64,000 bases of DNA, from NCBI RefSeq assembly GCF_022410515.1, contig NZ_JACSDI010000001.1, forward strand, positions 434,001 to 498,000, in the 5' to 3' direction. The stretch comes from Shewanella cutis. Lineage in GTDB: Bacteria > Pseudomonadota > Gammaproteobacteria > Enterobacterales > Shewanellaceae. A model generated the notes under the pieces. That model worked only from the letters and a program-made list of their open reading frames with translations. It searched no databases and was not told where the DNA came from. The translations under genes were made by a program, and so were the position numbers. This document shows, piece after piece, positions 10,719 through 20,820 of the stretch. Within the stretch, counting starts at the first letter, position 1. Every line of letters begins with the position of its first letter.

Positions 10719-12866
10719 TTACTTCAACAGCTTGTGTTTTAGCAGCATAATATCCCGTTGCGGGAAGCCATCGAGCGTCATCACTAAGCGGTTTACCTCC
10801 GGAATATAGGTCATGGAGCCAAAACCGCTTAAGCTCGAACGTGGCACTCTCAAGAGTGAGGTCACCTGTTGGCTGCTCGCCTCCCAATAATTCAATAGCT
10901 GCTCATGACCATTACTCGATTTAAAATAAACCCCGCTTGCCGTAAGCACCCAGTTATTACCCGCGCGAAATGCTTTAGTTGATATTAATGGCTCAACGTG
11001 CTCAGGCTGGGTTAAATCAATCTGCCACAGCCCATTCACGCCATCGCGGCTAAAGACCAACTCAGTGGCCGATTTGGCAAAACCCACCGCCATACTCAAT
11101 GAACTAATCACCCGTGGGGCACGATTGTCTAAGTAAAACTCCGTAATACCATCAGCGGTTGAAGCAAGCACAGTAGTCCCCTGCCAACTCCAACTTGGAC
11201 GACCATGGTTGTGATAACTCGACGCTAATGCGGTAATGTTTTTATTGGTTAAATCCAAAATAAAAATGCGATTACCTTCATTTCGATCATCGGGTGCAAT
11301 AAATGCAATTTTAGACCCATCGGGTGACCAGCGCGGATAGGCCACTCGTGATTTCAGTTGAGTAAGTTGTTCTAGTTTTTGGCCATTGATATCTGAGGTC
11401 CAAATCTCGTTAAAACCCGTCTCACTAGAGACAAATACAATCCGCTTTGCTTCAGGGGAATAATCGGGATTACGGTGGCTCACTCCAGAATATAATAATG
11501 GGAATAAACTGCCAGGCACTTTATCCCCGAGGGAGAAATACGCCATCTGGAATTGACGGTGATATTGATGATAAACCAGCTCCCCCTCATCGGATACGCT
11601 ACTGGGATAACTCATCCCTTCCACATCCAGAGAGCGGATCTGCGCCGTGTTAATATCGAGAGTAAAGCCATTACTGCTACCGGAATCTTCGGTCGCGAAG
11701 ACTAACGCCTGACTATCAGGTGTCCAACTTAACCCTCGAATATCTTCTAACCCTTGTGTAAGGCGCTTTTCATGGGCACTGGCTAAATCTCTAATAAATA
11801 TATCTTCTGAAATATTGCTAAAGCGCCTTGCTATCGCAAGCCATCTCCCATCGGGGCTGTAAGCTAAATCTCGGTCTTCATAGTTACAGCGGGTATCGCA
11901 GGATAAGCGTTCAGCCGTCGCTTCGGTAGACTTAAGCGATAAACGATAAATCCCTCCCATCTTTCCTGACTCATGGGCAGAGATATAAGCAAGATATTGG
12001 CCATCGGGTGAAATATCGATCGCGGTCAGATCCGAACTGCAGGGTGCTAAGGCTCTCATTTCATTCGTCGCTAAGGTCAACTGAGTGATGGTGCACTTTC
12101 CTGTAGCATGACTGCGGGATGCAAAAAATAATGCCGTATCATCTAAGCTCCACACGGCTCGTAGTTCGGATGAAGATGAAGGCGTTAACTGACGGGCAGG
12201 TAAATCTGCACGTTTAAAATCCTTAAGATAAAGACTAGAAGTCAACCCTGGTCGACTGGCTCCATAGACCAACCAACGCCTATCGTGGGATAACTGAGGA
12301 TAGCGCTCAGACCCAGGATCGCGAGTGAGCACAGTAAGTTGAGTATCCACCATCCGCAATTTATCTTGATACAAATGCACACCCATCACTAAAGCGCAGA
12401 TAAAGGTTATAACCCCCATCACTATCGCCATAATACGCATGCGTTTGGTGGCATGCTCCAATTTAATCTCGCGGGTTTGTCGTTGCTCTTCGCCGTCATC
12501 AAAGGTGTCGTAAATAGGCGGTAATAACAATCGATATCCGGTTTTACGCACGGTTTCAATCACACCATTTTCCAGAGCGAAGGGGGATAATTGCTGCCGC
12601 AAATGCCAAATCGCGTTGGTGAGCGCCTTAGTCCCCACGTAGGCGTTGCCTTCCCATACTTTCTCAATCAGCTCATCGCGGGTAACTACCTCTGGATAAC
12701 GCAGGGCAAGATAGCTAAGCACTTCAATAAACTTGGGTTGAAGCGAGACTTTAGCGGATTGATTAAGGTGAGGTTCATCGCCCAAAGTTTGAAATGAAAT
12801 TGAGTTATCGGAAGGGTCAATGCGACAACGCCCCAAGCAGAAACTCAACTTACTCTTATCCTTCAT
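10719..12866 (-). CDS. Membrane-bound CadC/ToxR-type regulator with beta-propeller sensor
   Basis: This 715-residue one-component regulator has three parts. Residues 10-118 form an OmpR-type winged helix (FIEVLSYLALRYPEVVTRDEL, ALTNAIWHLRQQL, IETVRKTGYRLL). Residues 143-166 form one transmembrane helix. About 540 periplasmic residues follow with repeated TolB/PD40-like blades (SPDGQYLAYIS, SPDGRWLAIAR, SPDGSKIAFIA). Such proteins bind DNA at the membrane while sensing a periplasmic signal. The target and ligand are unknown. It is divergent from the S9 peptidase gene across a 305-bp gap and near a TonB receptor gene, so local control of those genes is a reasonable inference. Confidence 0.85.
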   Translation of the reverse strand: MKDKSKLSFCLGRCRIDPSDNSISFQTLGDEPHLNQSAKVSLQPKFIEVLSYLALRYPEVVTRDELIEKVWEGNAYVGTKALTNAIWHLRQQLSPFALENGVIETVRKTGYRLLLPPIYDTFDDGEEQRQTREIKLEHATKRMRIMAIVMGVITFICALVMGVHLYQDKLRMVDTQLTVLTRDPGSERYPQLSHDRRWLVYGASRPGLTSSLYLKDFKRADLPARQLTPSSSSELRAVWSLDDTALFFASRSHATGKCTITQLTLATNEMRALAPCSSDLTAIDISPDGQYLAYISAHESGKMGGIYRLSLKSTEATAERLSCDTRCNYEDRDLAYSPDGRWLAIARRFSNISEDIFIRDLASAHEKRLTQGLEDIRGLSWTPDSQALVFATEDSGSSNGFTLDINTAQIRSLDVEGMSYPSSVSDEGELVYHQYHRQFQMAYFSLGDKVPGSLFPLLYSGVSHRNPDYSPEAKRIVFVSSETGFNEIWTSDINGQKLEQLTQLKSRVAYPRWSPDGSKIAFIAPDDRNEGNRIFILDLTNKNITALASSYHNHGRPSWSWQGTTVLASTADGITEFYLDNRAPRVISSLSMAVGFAKSATELVFSRDGVNGLWQIDLTQPEHVEPLISTKAFRAGNNWVLTASGVYFKSSNGHEQLLNYWEASSQQVTSLLRVPRSSLSGFGSMTYIPEVNRLVMTLDGFPQRDIMLLKHKLLK

Positions 12867-13171
12867 ATTTTCTCACACCCTTGTTATTCATTTTATGGTT
12901 ACGGTAATGAGTACATCATGTCGCTAAATACTACCTAAGACTTAGCAAGCTTGGCAATCTAATGATTTAAAGTAATTATTTAAAATTCAAAATATTAGCT
13001 TATAAAAAATCTAAAAAAGAGATTTAAACAATATAGAATCGAGTCAGGCTAGATTGCGACTAAGCAACAGATTGCTTACAACTGCATGACCAGTAAAAAC
13101 ATCAGCGTCAAAGCCTTACTCCTGCCGAACATTTATGCAGCAGGGGATATGCCCTTTGTAGGAACCCATAT
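12867..13171. other. Divergent control region between regulator and S9 peptidase genes
   Basis: This is a 305-bp AT-rich gap between two divergent starts, with the most A+T-rich stretch near 12960-13040. I see no open frame. There is a weak hairpin, CCTGC/GCAGCAGG, near 13120-13145. It is the natural site for both promoters and for an operator of the CadC-like regulator, but I cannot define a specific box. Confidence 0.4.
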
Positions 13172-15577
13172 ATGCTTCGTTTAGCCTTGATTTGCATCTG
13201 GATGATGCTCTGCCCTATTTTTACGCCAAAAACCTTAGCGCAGGACTACCAAAAACCTTCCCCGGCATTGCAGCAAACCATTAGCCACAGTACCAGCCTC
13301 ACGACTCGACTCTCAAACGATAACCAATGGCTGGCATTACTCAGTCCCATTTCAGCGCCCAGCATTGCAACCCTTGCGATGCCAGAGCAGAAACTGGCGG
13401 GGTTACGTATCGCAGCAGAGCAATTTTTACCGAGCCGTATTACCCAGCGTTATCATCAGCTCACGCTTATCAATATCAAAGACAACGGGCAACGCGTTAT
13501 CACCTTGCCAGGTGGATATGATATTACTGAGCTTAAGTTTTCTCCCGATAGCCGTAATCTCTCTTACGTAAGTTTAACGCCCGAGGGCGGTTATTTATGT
13601 GTTTATAATATCGCTCAAGATCGTCATCAACGCCTGTCAAATGAGCGTTTAAACGGCACTATTAGTCTTGATTATCAATGGGCTAATAATAAAACTCTGC
13701 TTGCTCGCTTTGTAATAGCGCAAGACACCAGCGCAAATCAGCCCCACGTTTCCATCGGCCCGAAAACCAAGGAAACCTCAGGTAAAAATAGTCCGCAGCG
13801 CACCTATCAAGACTTACTGAAAACCTCGGCAGATAAGCAGTTATTTAGCAGCCTGACTACCAGTCAACTTGCGCTAGTAGATTTAGAAGGCAAACTCACG
13901 AAAATCGGGGCGCCGGGGATTATTGAAGATTTCTCGGTGTCTCCCGATGGCCAGTATATTTTGAACCGCCAAATCACAACGCCCTTCTCAACTCAGGTAA
14001 AGTATGATGATTTTCCAACCTTAACAGAGATTTATAACCTTGATGGCCAACTGATTACCCTGTTACACCAGAGCCAAGGAGGGGAATCTCGACCACAGGG
14101 AAAAGATTCAGTCCTGCTTGGTCCGCGTATGTTGCATTGGGTACAAGGTCAAGCGGCAACCTTAGCGTTTACCAAAGCCCTAGATCAGGGAGATAGCCAG
14201 CGAGATGCGCCACTGCGTGATAGCCTTTGGCTACTCGACGCCCCCTTTACTCAACAAGCCACTCGCGTTGCACAAACCCAGTGGAGGATTACAGATATTG
14301 ACTGGGCTGAAAACCACTTAGCCTTAATCACTGAACGTAATAGCAAAGCTCAACAGATCAGACTCAGCAGTCTAAACACCCGTCTTGGGGAAAGCTCACT
14401 GCATACCTTAAACGAGCGTAATCTGCGCGATAAGTACCAAGACCTAGGACTCTTTGCAAAACACTATTATCCAGGAAAAGGACAAGTCGTTAGTTTGCTA
14501 CAAGGGGCTAAAACCACAGGACTAATTCACTATGGTCAAGGTGCCACCCCAGAGGGCGACAAGCCTTTTTTAAAGCGCACTTCATTACTGACTGGCGAAT
14601 CGTCACTACTTTGGCAATCTGCAACCCAGCGATTAGAGTCGGTGCGCTATGTGCTCAATCTTGAACCTTTACAACTCATCATCAATCGTGAAAGCCCTAC
14701 AGAGCCCCCAAGCCTTGTCCTACTCAATGGCACCAAAGAAAGCGTACTTTACGAGCACCCCGTTGGACTGAGTGCTTATCAAGGGATGCAAAAACAACTT
14801 ATAACCTTCAAAAGAGCAGATGGTGTCCCTCTTTCTGGGACGCTGTACCTACCCGCAAATTACACCAAGGAACAAGGAACCTTACCCGTATTGATGTGGG
14901 CTTACCCGCGGGAATTTAACGATCCCGAGGTTGCCGGCCAAATTAGCTTTAGCGCCAATCAATATCCCACCATCAGCCCAAGGGGCCCAATACCTTTGGT
15001 CGCTGAAGGCTTTGCGGTGTTTGATAAAGTCTCAATGCCTATCATTGCCCAAGGGGATAAAGAACCCAATGACACCTTTCGGGAGCAATTGACGGCCAAC
15101 GCACAAGCCGCTATCGATACCTTAGTCGATTTAGGTATTGCTGATCGCAAGCAAATCGCCGTTGGCGGGCATTCCTATGGTGCCTTTATGGTCGCCAACT
15201 TACTGGCGCATACGGATTTATTCTATGCAGGTATCGCCCGTAGCGGAGCTTATAATCGCAGCCTAACGCCCTTTGGTTTTCAAAATGAAGAACGCACCTA
15301 CTGGCAAGCCAATGATATTTACCAACAAATGTCGCCATTTAATTATGCGGATAAAATCAAATCGCCTTTGCTGTTGATTCATGGCGAAATGGATCAAAAC
15401 TCGGGCACTTTCCCGCTGCAATCTGAGCGTCTGTTTGATGCGATTCAAGGATTGGGAGGGAAAGCGAGATTAGTTATCTTACCATTTGAAGGGCACAGTT
15501 ATACGGCCAAGGAATCCCTAGAACATCTACTATGGGAACAAAGCCAGTTCTTAAAGGCGAATTTACCCCCCAACTAA
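13172..15577 (+). CDS. Exported S9 family peptidase (glutamyl-endopeptidase-like, S9D)
   Basis: This is an 801-residue serine peptidase with a signal peptide (residues 1-24, ending TLAQD). A beta-propeller precedes a C-terminal alpha/beta-hydrolase domain. The catalytic triad is visible: Ser668 in GGHSYGAF, Asp741 in HGEMDQN and His775 in FEGHSY. GIARSGAYNRSLTPFGFQ is characteristic of the S9D branch, related to chloroplast glutamyl endopeptidase, rather than of true prolyl oligopeptidases. AGGA upstream supports the ATG at 13172. It is likely periplasmic and may trim imported or secreted peptides. It sits between the CadC-like regulator and the TonB receptor genes. Confidence 0.88.
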   Translation: MLRLALICIWMMLCPIFTPKTLAQDYQKPSPALQQTISHSTSLTTRLSNDNQWLALLSPISAPSIATLAMPEQKLAGLRIAAEQFLPSRITQRYHQLTLINIKDNGQRVITLPGGYDITELKFSPDSRNLSYVSLTPEGGYLCVYNIAQDRHQRLSNERLNGTISLDYQWANNKTLLARFVIAQDTSANQPHVSIGPKTKETSGKNSPQRTYQDLLKTSADKQLFSSLTTSQLALVDLEGKLTKIGAPGIIEDFSVSPDGQYILNRQITTPFSTQVKYDDFPTLTEIYNLDGQLITLLHQSQGGESRPQGKDSVLLGPRMLHWVQGQAATLAFTKALDQGDSQRDAPLRDSLWLLDAPFTQQATRVAQTQWRITDIDWAENHLALITERNSKAQQIRLSSLNTRLGESSLHTLNERNLRDKYQDLGLFAKHYYPGKGQVVSLLQGAKTTGLIHYGQGATPEGDKPFLKRTSLLTGESSLLWQSATQRLESVRYVLNLEPLQLIINRESPTEPPSLVLLNGTKESVLYEHPVGLSAYQGMQKQLITFKRADGVPLSGTLYLPANYTKEQGTLPVLMWAYPREFNDPEVAGQISFSANQYPTISPRGPIPLVAEGFAVFDKVSMPIIAQGDKEPNDTFREQLTANAQAAIDTLVDLGIADRKQIAVGGHSYGAFMVANLLAHTDLFYAGIARSGAYNRSLTPFGFQNEERTYWQANDIYQQMSPFNYADKIKSPLLLIHGEMDQNSGTFPLQSERLFDAIQGLGGKARLVILPFEGHSYTAKESLEHLLWEQSQFLKANLPPN

Positions 15578-15803
15578 TCGTCACTCAGCTCTGCTGATTA
15601 AACGATAAGTTGAACATCGCAATCGGCATTAGCACTTAATGCTTAATGCTTAACGCTTGCCAAGATGACTCCCAACGATACCCTTTGCGGCGGCATATAT
15701 ACTCGCCGCTAAGGGTAATATCAGTTCATACCATCAAGCCTGCAAAAACATTAGCTTAAAGTGTATTGTTGAACCTACACCATTTTGCCCCCAGCCCCAA
15801 CTT

Positions 15804-16081
15804 ATACCAATCGTATTAAATATCTGTTCATTCAGCGGGAATTCAACGCGCTTTAGACAAGGCGAAGGCTTGAAGGCATAGTGGTGCTCCGCCTAAGCCT
15901 TAAACGCAGTATAAAGCGCGTTGCCATACAGTGAACATCAGCCGCCCTTCAGGAGCCTCAAAGGCATCCCACTCCGGTGTTGCATTGACTTAAAAGGGAA
16001 TAACCATTTCTGCGTCAATCCGCCTTGGATTGAAATGCCTGTGAGACTCTGAACTGATTAGATATTTAATGTGATTGGTAT
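15804..16081 (+). repeat. Structured inverted-repeat-ended element, copy 1
   Basis: This 278-bp non-coding element lies between the convergent S9 peptidase and TonB receptor genes. It begins ATACCAATC and ends GATTGGTAT, and the imperfect terminal repeats extend through ATTAAATATCT. TTA lies immediately outside the TACCAATC/GATTGGTA core on both sides. A nested hairpin pairs AACGCGCTTTA (15845-15855) with TAAAGCGCGTT (15912-15922), with AAGGCTT/AAGCCTT inside. A second domain pairs 15953-15971 with 16031-16049, imperfectly. It is homologous along its length to an inverted copy at 43779-44043. No long frame is present, so it is MITE-like or a structured RNA/DNA repeat. Confidence 0.85.
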
Positions 16082-16204
16082 TAACTGACCTGCCGAACTC
16101 GCTTAGCTAAAACTTTTGCGTACCCCCAGTAAAATCGCTTAACTATCTGAAGGAACCATAGCCAACAACAGTTCCTTTCTTGCTTAAGCCATTTAATCGC
16201 TAAT

Positions 16205-16238
16205 AAAAAAACCGCATGCAGGGAGCCACATGCGGTTT
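16205..16238 (-). terminator. Terminator of the TonB receptor gene
   Basis: AAACCGCATG (16209-16218) pairs with CATGCGGTTT (16229-16238) in a 10-bp stem. On the minus strand it is followed by a run of T, about 25 bp after the receptor stop codon. Confidence 0.88.
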
Positions 16239-16261
16239 AACCAACTGAAGTTAACTGACCT

Positions 16262-19200
16262 TTAGAACTTAAGCTCTGCACCGAGGTAAGCGTAACGCCC
16301 TACACCACCGCCGTAGGCACTGCTGTAGTTACCATTACCGGTTTCAATTAAGTCGCCACTATCAGCCACCCAAGGTCCTTGGTTGTCGAAAATATTGCGT
16401 AAACCGCCATATAAACGTAATTCAGCCTGACTCACATCCATGGTGTAAGACACTGATAAATCATGGGTGATATACGAGCCATAGAACAAGAAATCTGGCG
16501 TTTCAGGATTTGCTACTGCACTGGCATCACCGGCGTCGAGTTTGGCTTGGTTTTCGGCTTTCAGCACATTCCATTCTTCAACTCTATCGTGACTATCAAC
16601 CATTGCGCTCTTATATTTCGCGCTCCAACGCACACGCCAATCATCGTTACTCCAGCTTAATGAAAGCGTGCCTCGGTCTTCAAAAATTCCGCTGGAAAGT
16701 TCACCCACATAATCGTCTTCCACTAAACCATCGGTGTTATAGTAGCTTGAACTATATTCCAACACATGAGTCCAGTTGGTTTTTAAGCTGAGTTCGCCGT
16801 AATCGGCTAATTCCCACTCGTAAGCCATGGCGAAATCGATACCACGAGTAACGATGTCATTAAGGTTCAGCTCCTGCTGAATAATCTGGGTGATTTGGCC
16901 CTCAGTATCGCGAGTGATAGCCTGACAGTACTCATTATCAGCTCCATAGGGATTACTCGAGTTATAACACTCAGCCAGAATATCCTCATTGCTTAATGAA
17001 CCAATAGCATCAGCAACTTTAATATCGTAGTAATCAACCGCTAGGTTAAAACCTTCAAGGAAGGCTGGCGCCATGGTAAAGCCTAAGGTATAGGTATCCG
17101 CGGTTTCTTCGGTCAGGTTTTCATTACCCGCGTTAGGAGAATACTTTGAACCACTTACCGCTTTGAAAATGCCAGTGCTAGCAATGGCCGCTGCAATCCC
17201 AGGATCGAGACGGCAGCTATCATGCCCAGCGCCTGTTGAGGTTGCCGTTACACCATTACAAATATCGCGAATACTGTCGTAATCACCACGTGGTGGAGAG
17301 ATAAGCTCAGTGATATTCGGCGCACGTTGTGAACGTGAGTAATTTGCACGTAAAGCATAGTTGGCAATGGGTTCCCACAGTATGCCAGTACGGTAACTCG
17401 ACATTAAATCAATGTTTTTCTGACTGTAATCCGCAAGACGCAAGGACACATCCACATCCAGCTTATTAGCGAAGCTCATATCCCTTAACAAGGGTAGATT
17501 CGCCTCACCAAAGGCTTCCCATACGGTGACATCACCTTCAAAGGGAGGAACATCGTTAAAGGTAATCGCATCGCCACGCATCGCCTTATCGGTATCCACA
17601 GCCTGCGTATCACGGCGATACTCCATACCGAATGCCGATTGCACACCACCCGCAGGTAGCTCAAACAACTCGCCAGAAATATACCCTAACGCATTGAATT
17701 GAGTGATATCGGTATTGATATAGGGATTAGCGCGGATATAGTCCGCCCCTTCCTTGCTGATCGAGCCTTCTCCAAAGATATTGACGGGCACACACCCTTC
17801 AGCTCTGGCGGCTTCGCTGGCACATTGAATCGTCACACCATCTGCAGCATATACGGCATTCAGGGCATTTCTTAACCGACGAATGCTGATCTCATTGCTA
17901 CGGCGTTGACGCTGTTCGAACTGACCGTAACCCACTGACGCATCCCAGGTCCAAGTTTCAAACAAATCTCCCTGTAAACCCGCCCAAGTACGCAGCGTGG
18001 TACGCTCGTTGTCACTTTCAACAGGCCCTACTTCTTCGAAACGACGATCCCAACTAATACTCTTACCCGCTTTCGCGGCGATGTCAGCGGGTACATAAGG
18101 ATTATTCGGTGAAATACTGCCCGCATCAATTTTTCCAGGTAATCCCGTGATGGGATCAATGTACAGCTCAACATCGTTATAGTCTTGACCTTCTGCATCG
18201 GTACGGCGAAACGCAGTATTACGGCTAAATTGCACTTGCGCATTTGCACGCACACTTTCACTAAGGTCATAGTTGACTTTGACTGCAGCGGCTAAGGTAT
18301 CCTCAGGAACTTTTAATAGACCCGTGGTAAAGCTGTTATAACCATCACGCCCTTCTTTAAAACCAGCTTTAAGTTCAGTGCCGTCGTACCACCAAGCATC
18401 GGAGTTAAAGCGGCCGCCAACGATGTCGTTGCTGCGTGATCGCCAATCGTCAGGAGTGATATCGCGCATACACTTATCACCATCGACTGTGTTCATAGCA
18501 TTACACATTTGCTCTTTATCGTAGGCAAAGTTTGATTCATACAGGGCTCGCTCCCTGTCTGTGGCGAATAACCCATGCTGTTTATCATAGGTAGCACTGG
18601 CGTAAATGTAACCTTTATCACTATTAAAATCAGCACCATAGCCAGCATCAACGGTGGTTTCTCGGCCGCCACCTTCGGTGGTTTCACCACCACGGGCATT
18701 AATCTCAAACCCAGTCTTGTTTTGCTGGGTGATAATATTGACCACACCTGCAATCGCATCGGAACCATAGACAGCCGACGCCCCACCGGTAATGATTTCG
18801 ACCTTATCGACCATCGCCGCCGGAATCGTACTTAAACTGACGTAGTTACCACTGTAACTGTTAGAAACAACCCGACGACCATCAATCAGGGTTAAAGTAC
18901 GATCCGTACCTAAGTTACGTAGGTCAATGGTCGATAGACCGGTATTTTGTACACTCGATTGACTATTGGTGCTGCTAACCCCTTCGGCCAAAGCCGGAAT
19001 TTGGTCAACTAAAATATCCGCCAATGAGCCAATACCACTATCGGCGATATCCTTGGCATCTAAGCCCTGTAAAGGCGTACTTAATGAAAAACTATCTCGC
19101 TTAATCCGCGACCCCGTTACTGTGACCTTTTCTATGCCATCATTTTTATCTGCGGCTTCGGTTTCACTTCGAGTCGCATTTTCCTTAACTGCTTTCACTT

Positions 19201-19285
19201 CTATCGGTTCGGCAGCCCATGCTACCGAAGGAACAATACCAAACATTGATGCTTGTATTGCTAAGGTCAATAGTTTCTTCTTCAT
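16262..19285 (-). CDS. TonB-dependent outer-membrane receptor
   Basis: This is a 1007-residue outer-membrane transporter. It has a signal peptide (MKKKLLTLAIQASMFGIVPSVAWA), a TonB-box-like stretch near residue 50 (EKVTVTGSRI), and a plug domain around 60-190 with LRNLGTDRTLTLIDGRRVV and VEIITGGASAVYGSDAIAGVVNI. The large beta barrel ends in the typical C-terminal phenylalanine (GAELKF). I start at 19285 because GGGAAGG lies directly upstream. An in-frame ATG ten codons earlier (19315) is possible. The substrate cannot be read from sequence. The neighbouring S9 peptidase suggests peptides, which is inference. Confidence 0.93.
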   Translation of the reverse strand: MKKKLLTLAIQASMFGIVPSVAWAAEPIEVKAVKENATRSETEAADKNDGIEKVTVTGSRIKRDSFSLSTPLQGLDAKDIADSGIGSLADILVDQIPALAEGVSSTNSQSSVQNTGLSTIDLRNLGTDRTLTLIDGRRVVSNSYSGNYVSLSTIPAAMVDKVEIITGGASAVYGSDAIAGVVNIITQQNKTGFEINARGGETTEGGGRETTVDAGYGADFNSDKGYIYASATYDKQHGLFATDRERALYESNFAYDKEQMCNAMNTVDGDKCMRDITPDDWRSRSNDIVGGRFNSDAWWYDGTELKAGFKEGRDGYNSFTTGLLKVPEDTLAAAVKVNYDLSESVRANAQVQFSRNTAFRRTDAEGQDYNDVELYIDPITGLPGKIDAGSISPNNPYVPADIAAKAGKSISWDRRFEEVGPVESDNERTTLRTWAGLQGDLFETWTWDASVGYGQFEQRQRRSNEISIRRLRNALNAVYAADGVTIQCASEAARAEGCVPVNIFGEGSISKEGADYIRANPYINTDITQFNALGYISGELFELPAGGVQSAFGMEYRRDTQAVDTDKAMRGDAITFNDVPPFEGDVTVWEAFGEANLPLLRDMSFANKLDVDVSLRLADYSQKNIDLMSSYRTGILWEPIANYALRANYSRSQRAPNITELISPPRGDYDSIRDICNGVTATSTGAGHDSCRLDPGIAAAIASTGIFKAVSGSKYSPNAGNENLTEETADTYTLGFTMAPAFLEGFNLAVDYYDIKVADAIGSLSNEDILAECYNSSNPYGADNEYCQAITRDTEGQITQIIQQELNLNDIVTRGIDFAMAYEWELADYGELSLKTNWTHVLEYSSSYYNTDGLVEDDYVGELSSGIFEDRGTLSLSWSNDDWRVRWSAKYKSAMVDSHDRVEEWNVLKAENQAKLDAGDASAVANPETPDFLFYGSYITHDLSVSYTMDVSQAELRLYGGLRNIFDNQGPWVADSGDLIETGNGNYSSAYGGGVGRYAYLGAELKF

Positions 19286-19970
19286 CCTTCCCACCTTCAC
19301 GTTGAGACATCGCAAACCGTTTTTGTTGTTATGTAGAGCGGTTACTTAAATTAGCCCAATGCCTTAGCCAGTGATTGTCATCATCTAGGTTTTTGGATTA
19401 ACCATGAATCAGCATCATCAGAAACACATAATTAACATTTAAGTAACCTTGCTGTTTTACTTTGCCTAGTGAAGAGCGGCAACGAAATACCCCTCGTTTA
19501 TTTCCCCGTTTTATATCTATTAAATATCTATTCTTTTATTTTCAATGTATTAAATGTAAATAAAGGGAGAGAGCCGACTATTGAACATACTGAGAATCGT
19601 CAAGTGGCGGCCAGAGATGCACTGTATTTTTACCTAACAGAGACAAGATAATGCGTAACAAAACAGCTGAGACGATGCCTAAAAACGGTTTAAATACCCA
19701 GTGACACCCTTTCAAAAATGCACAATATAAAAACCCAGCTATGCTTAATCACAGTTGTGTCAAACAAGCTAAAGTGGTTGTTAACTAAGCAGTAAATGCA
19801 CAACTCACTCACAGTAAAAACCAAGCTTGGCATTCACATTCTGAACGCGCAACACTTCAATAAAGAGAATAGTTCATTCAGTTTTAACTTAACCAGCATG
19901 ATAAACAAGGGCTTATGTAAAGAGCCTGAAATGCATATCGGCATAAATCAACTCTATAGGAAATTCATCA
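19286..19970. other. Divergent intergenic region between TonB receptor and aqpZ
   Basis: This is a 685-bp A+T-rich stretch between divergent starts. Short open frames within it have no convincing ribosome sites and look like chance. It should hold the promoters of both flanking genes. I could not pick out a specific operator. Confidence 0.4.
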
Positions 19971-20666
19971 ATGAATATGTCACAAAAAATGGCGGCGGAG
20001 TTTTTGGGTACACTGTGGCTGGTTCTCGGCGGCTGTGGCAGTGCTGTGCTAGCGGCGGCCTTTCCAGAGGTGGGGATTGGCTTACTCGGGGTTTCGCTTG
20101 CTTTTGGTTTAACGGTTCTGACGATGGCGTTTGCGATTGGTCATATCTCAGGTTGTCATCTCAATCCTGCTGTATCCTTTGGGCTATGGGCTGGCGGACG
20201 TTTTCCTGCGTCTGAATTGCTGCCTTATATCGTTGCCCAAGTGGCGGGCGGGATCGTCGGTGCGGGTGTGTTGTACGCAATCGCCTCAGGGCAAGAAGGC
20301 TTTAGCTTGGCATCCGGCTTTGCCTCTAATGGCTTTGGCGAACATTCCCCCGGCGGCTATAGCCTGATGTCGGTGCTAATCTGCGAAATCGTAATGACCT
20401 TGTTCTTCTTATTGGTCATTTTAGGTGCGACCGATGAGCGCGCACCTAAAGGCTTTGCACCGATTGCAATTGGTCTGTGTTTAACCCTTATTCACTTGAT
20501 CAGCATTCCCGTATCAAACACCTCGGTAAATCCGGCCCGCAGTACCGGCCCTGCGCTCTTTGTCGGCGATTGGGCTGTCTCACAATTATGGCTATTTTGG
20601 GCAGCCCCCATTATTGGCGCCATGTTAGCGGGCGTTATCTACCGTTATTTCAACGCCGCTAAGTAA
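19971..20666 (+). CDS. aqpZ: Aquaporin Z-type water channel
   Basis: This 231-residue inner-membrane channel has six hydrophobic helices. Both half-helix signatures are present: [12 protein letters not shown] near residue 63 and [11 protein letters not shown] near residue 185. [18 protein letters not shown] at the N-terminus matches AqpZ closely. The arginine after the second NPA and the histidine in [20 protein letters not shown] match the narrow water-selective filter rather than a glycerol facilitator. ATAGGAAATTC upstream supports the ATG at 19971. A second ATG two codons later is possible. A terminator follows. Confidence 0.94.
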   Translation: MNMSQKMAAEFLGTLWLVLGGCGSAVLAAAFPEVGIGLLGVSLAFGLTVLTMAFAIGHISGCHLNPAVSFGLWAGGRFPASELLPYIVAQVAGGIVGAGVLYAIASGQEGFSLASGFASNGFGEHSPGGYSLMSVLICEIVMTLFFLLVILGATDERAPKGFAPIAIGLCLTLIHLISIPVSNTSVNPARSTGPALFVGDWAVSQLWLFWAAPIIGAMLAGVIYRYFNAAK

Positions 20667-20675
20667 TTCCTACTA

Positions 20676-20709
20676 ACAACGGCGCCCTCACGGCGCTGTT
20701 GTGCTTTTT
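20676..20709 (+). terminator. Terminator after aqpZ
   Basis: ACAACGGCGCC pairs with GGCGCTGTTGT (one G-T pair) around a short loop, followed shortly by CTTTTTC. Confidence 0.75.
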
Positions 20710-20820
20710 CAAACTCCGCTCTAATGTTACCATCTTGGCAACTGGTGAATTTTGCTGTGCTGACGCTATACATGAGTGGCACGACAGGCTTCGCCCAATT
20801 CACGTATAAGAGATATTTTC

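Noticed and set aside
19469-19651. 60-codon open frame between the TonB receptor and aqpZ
   Set aside because: No ribosome site, no family resemblance and an A+T-rich setting in which short frames occur by chance.
19796-20215. 139-codon open frame overlapping aqpZ
   Set aside because: It runs out of frame through aqpZ, has no good ribosome site and lacks any recognisable domain.
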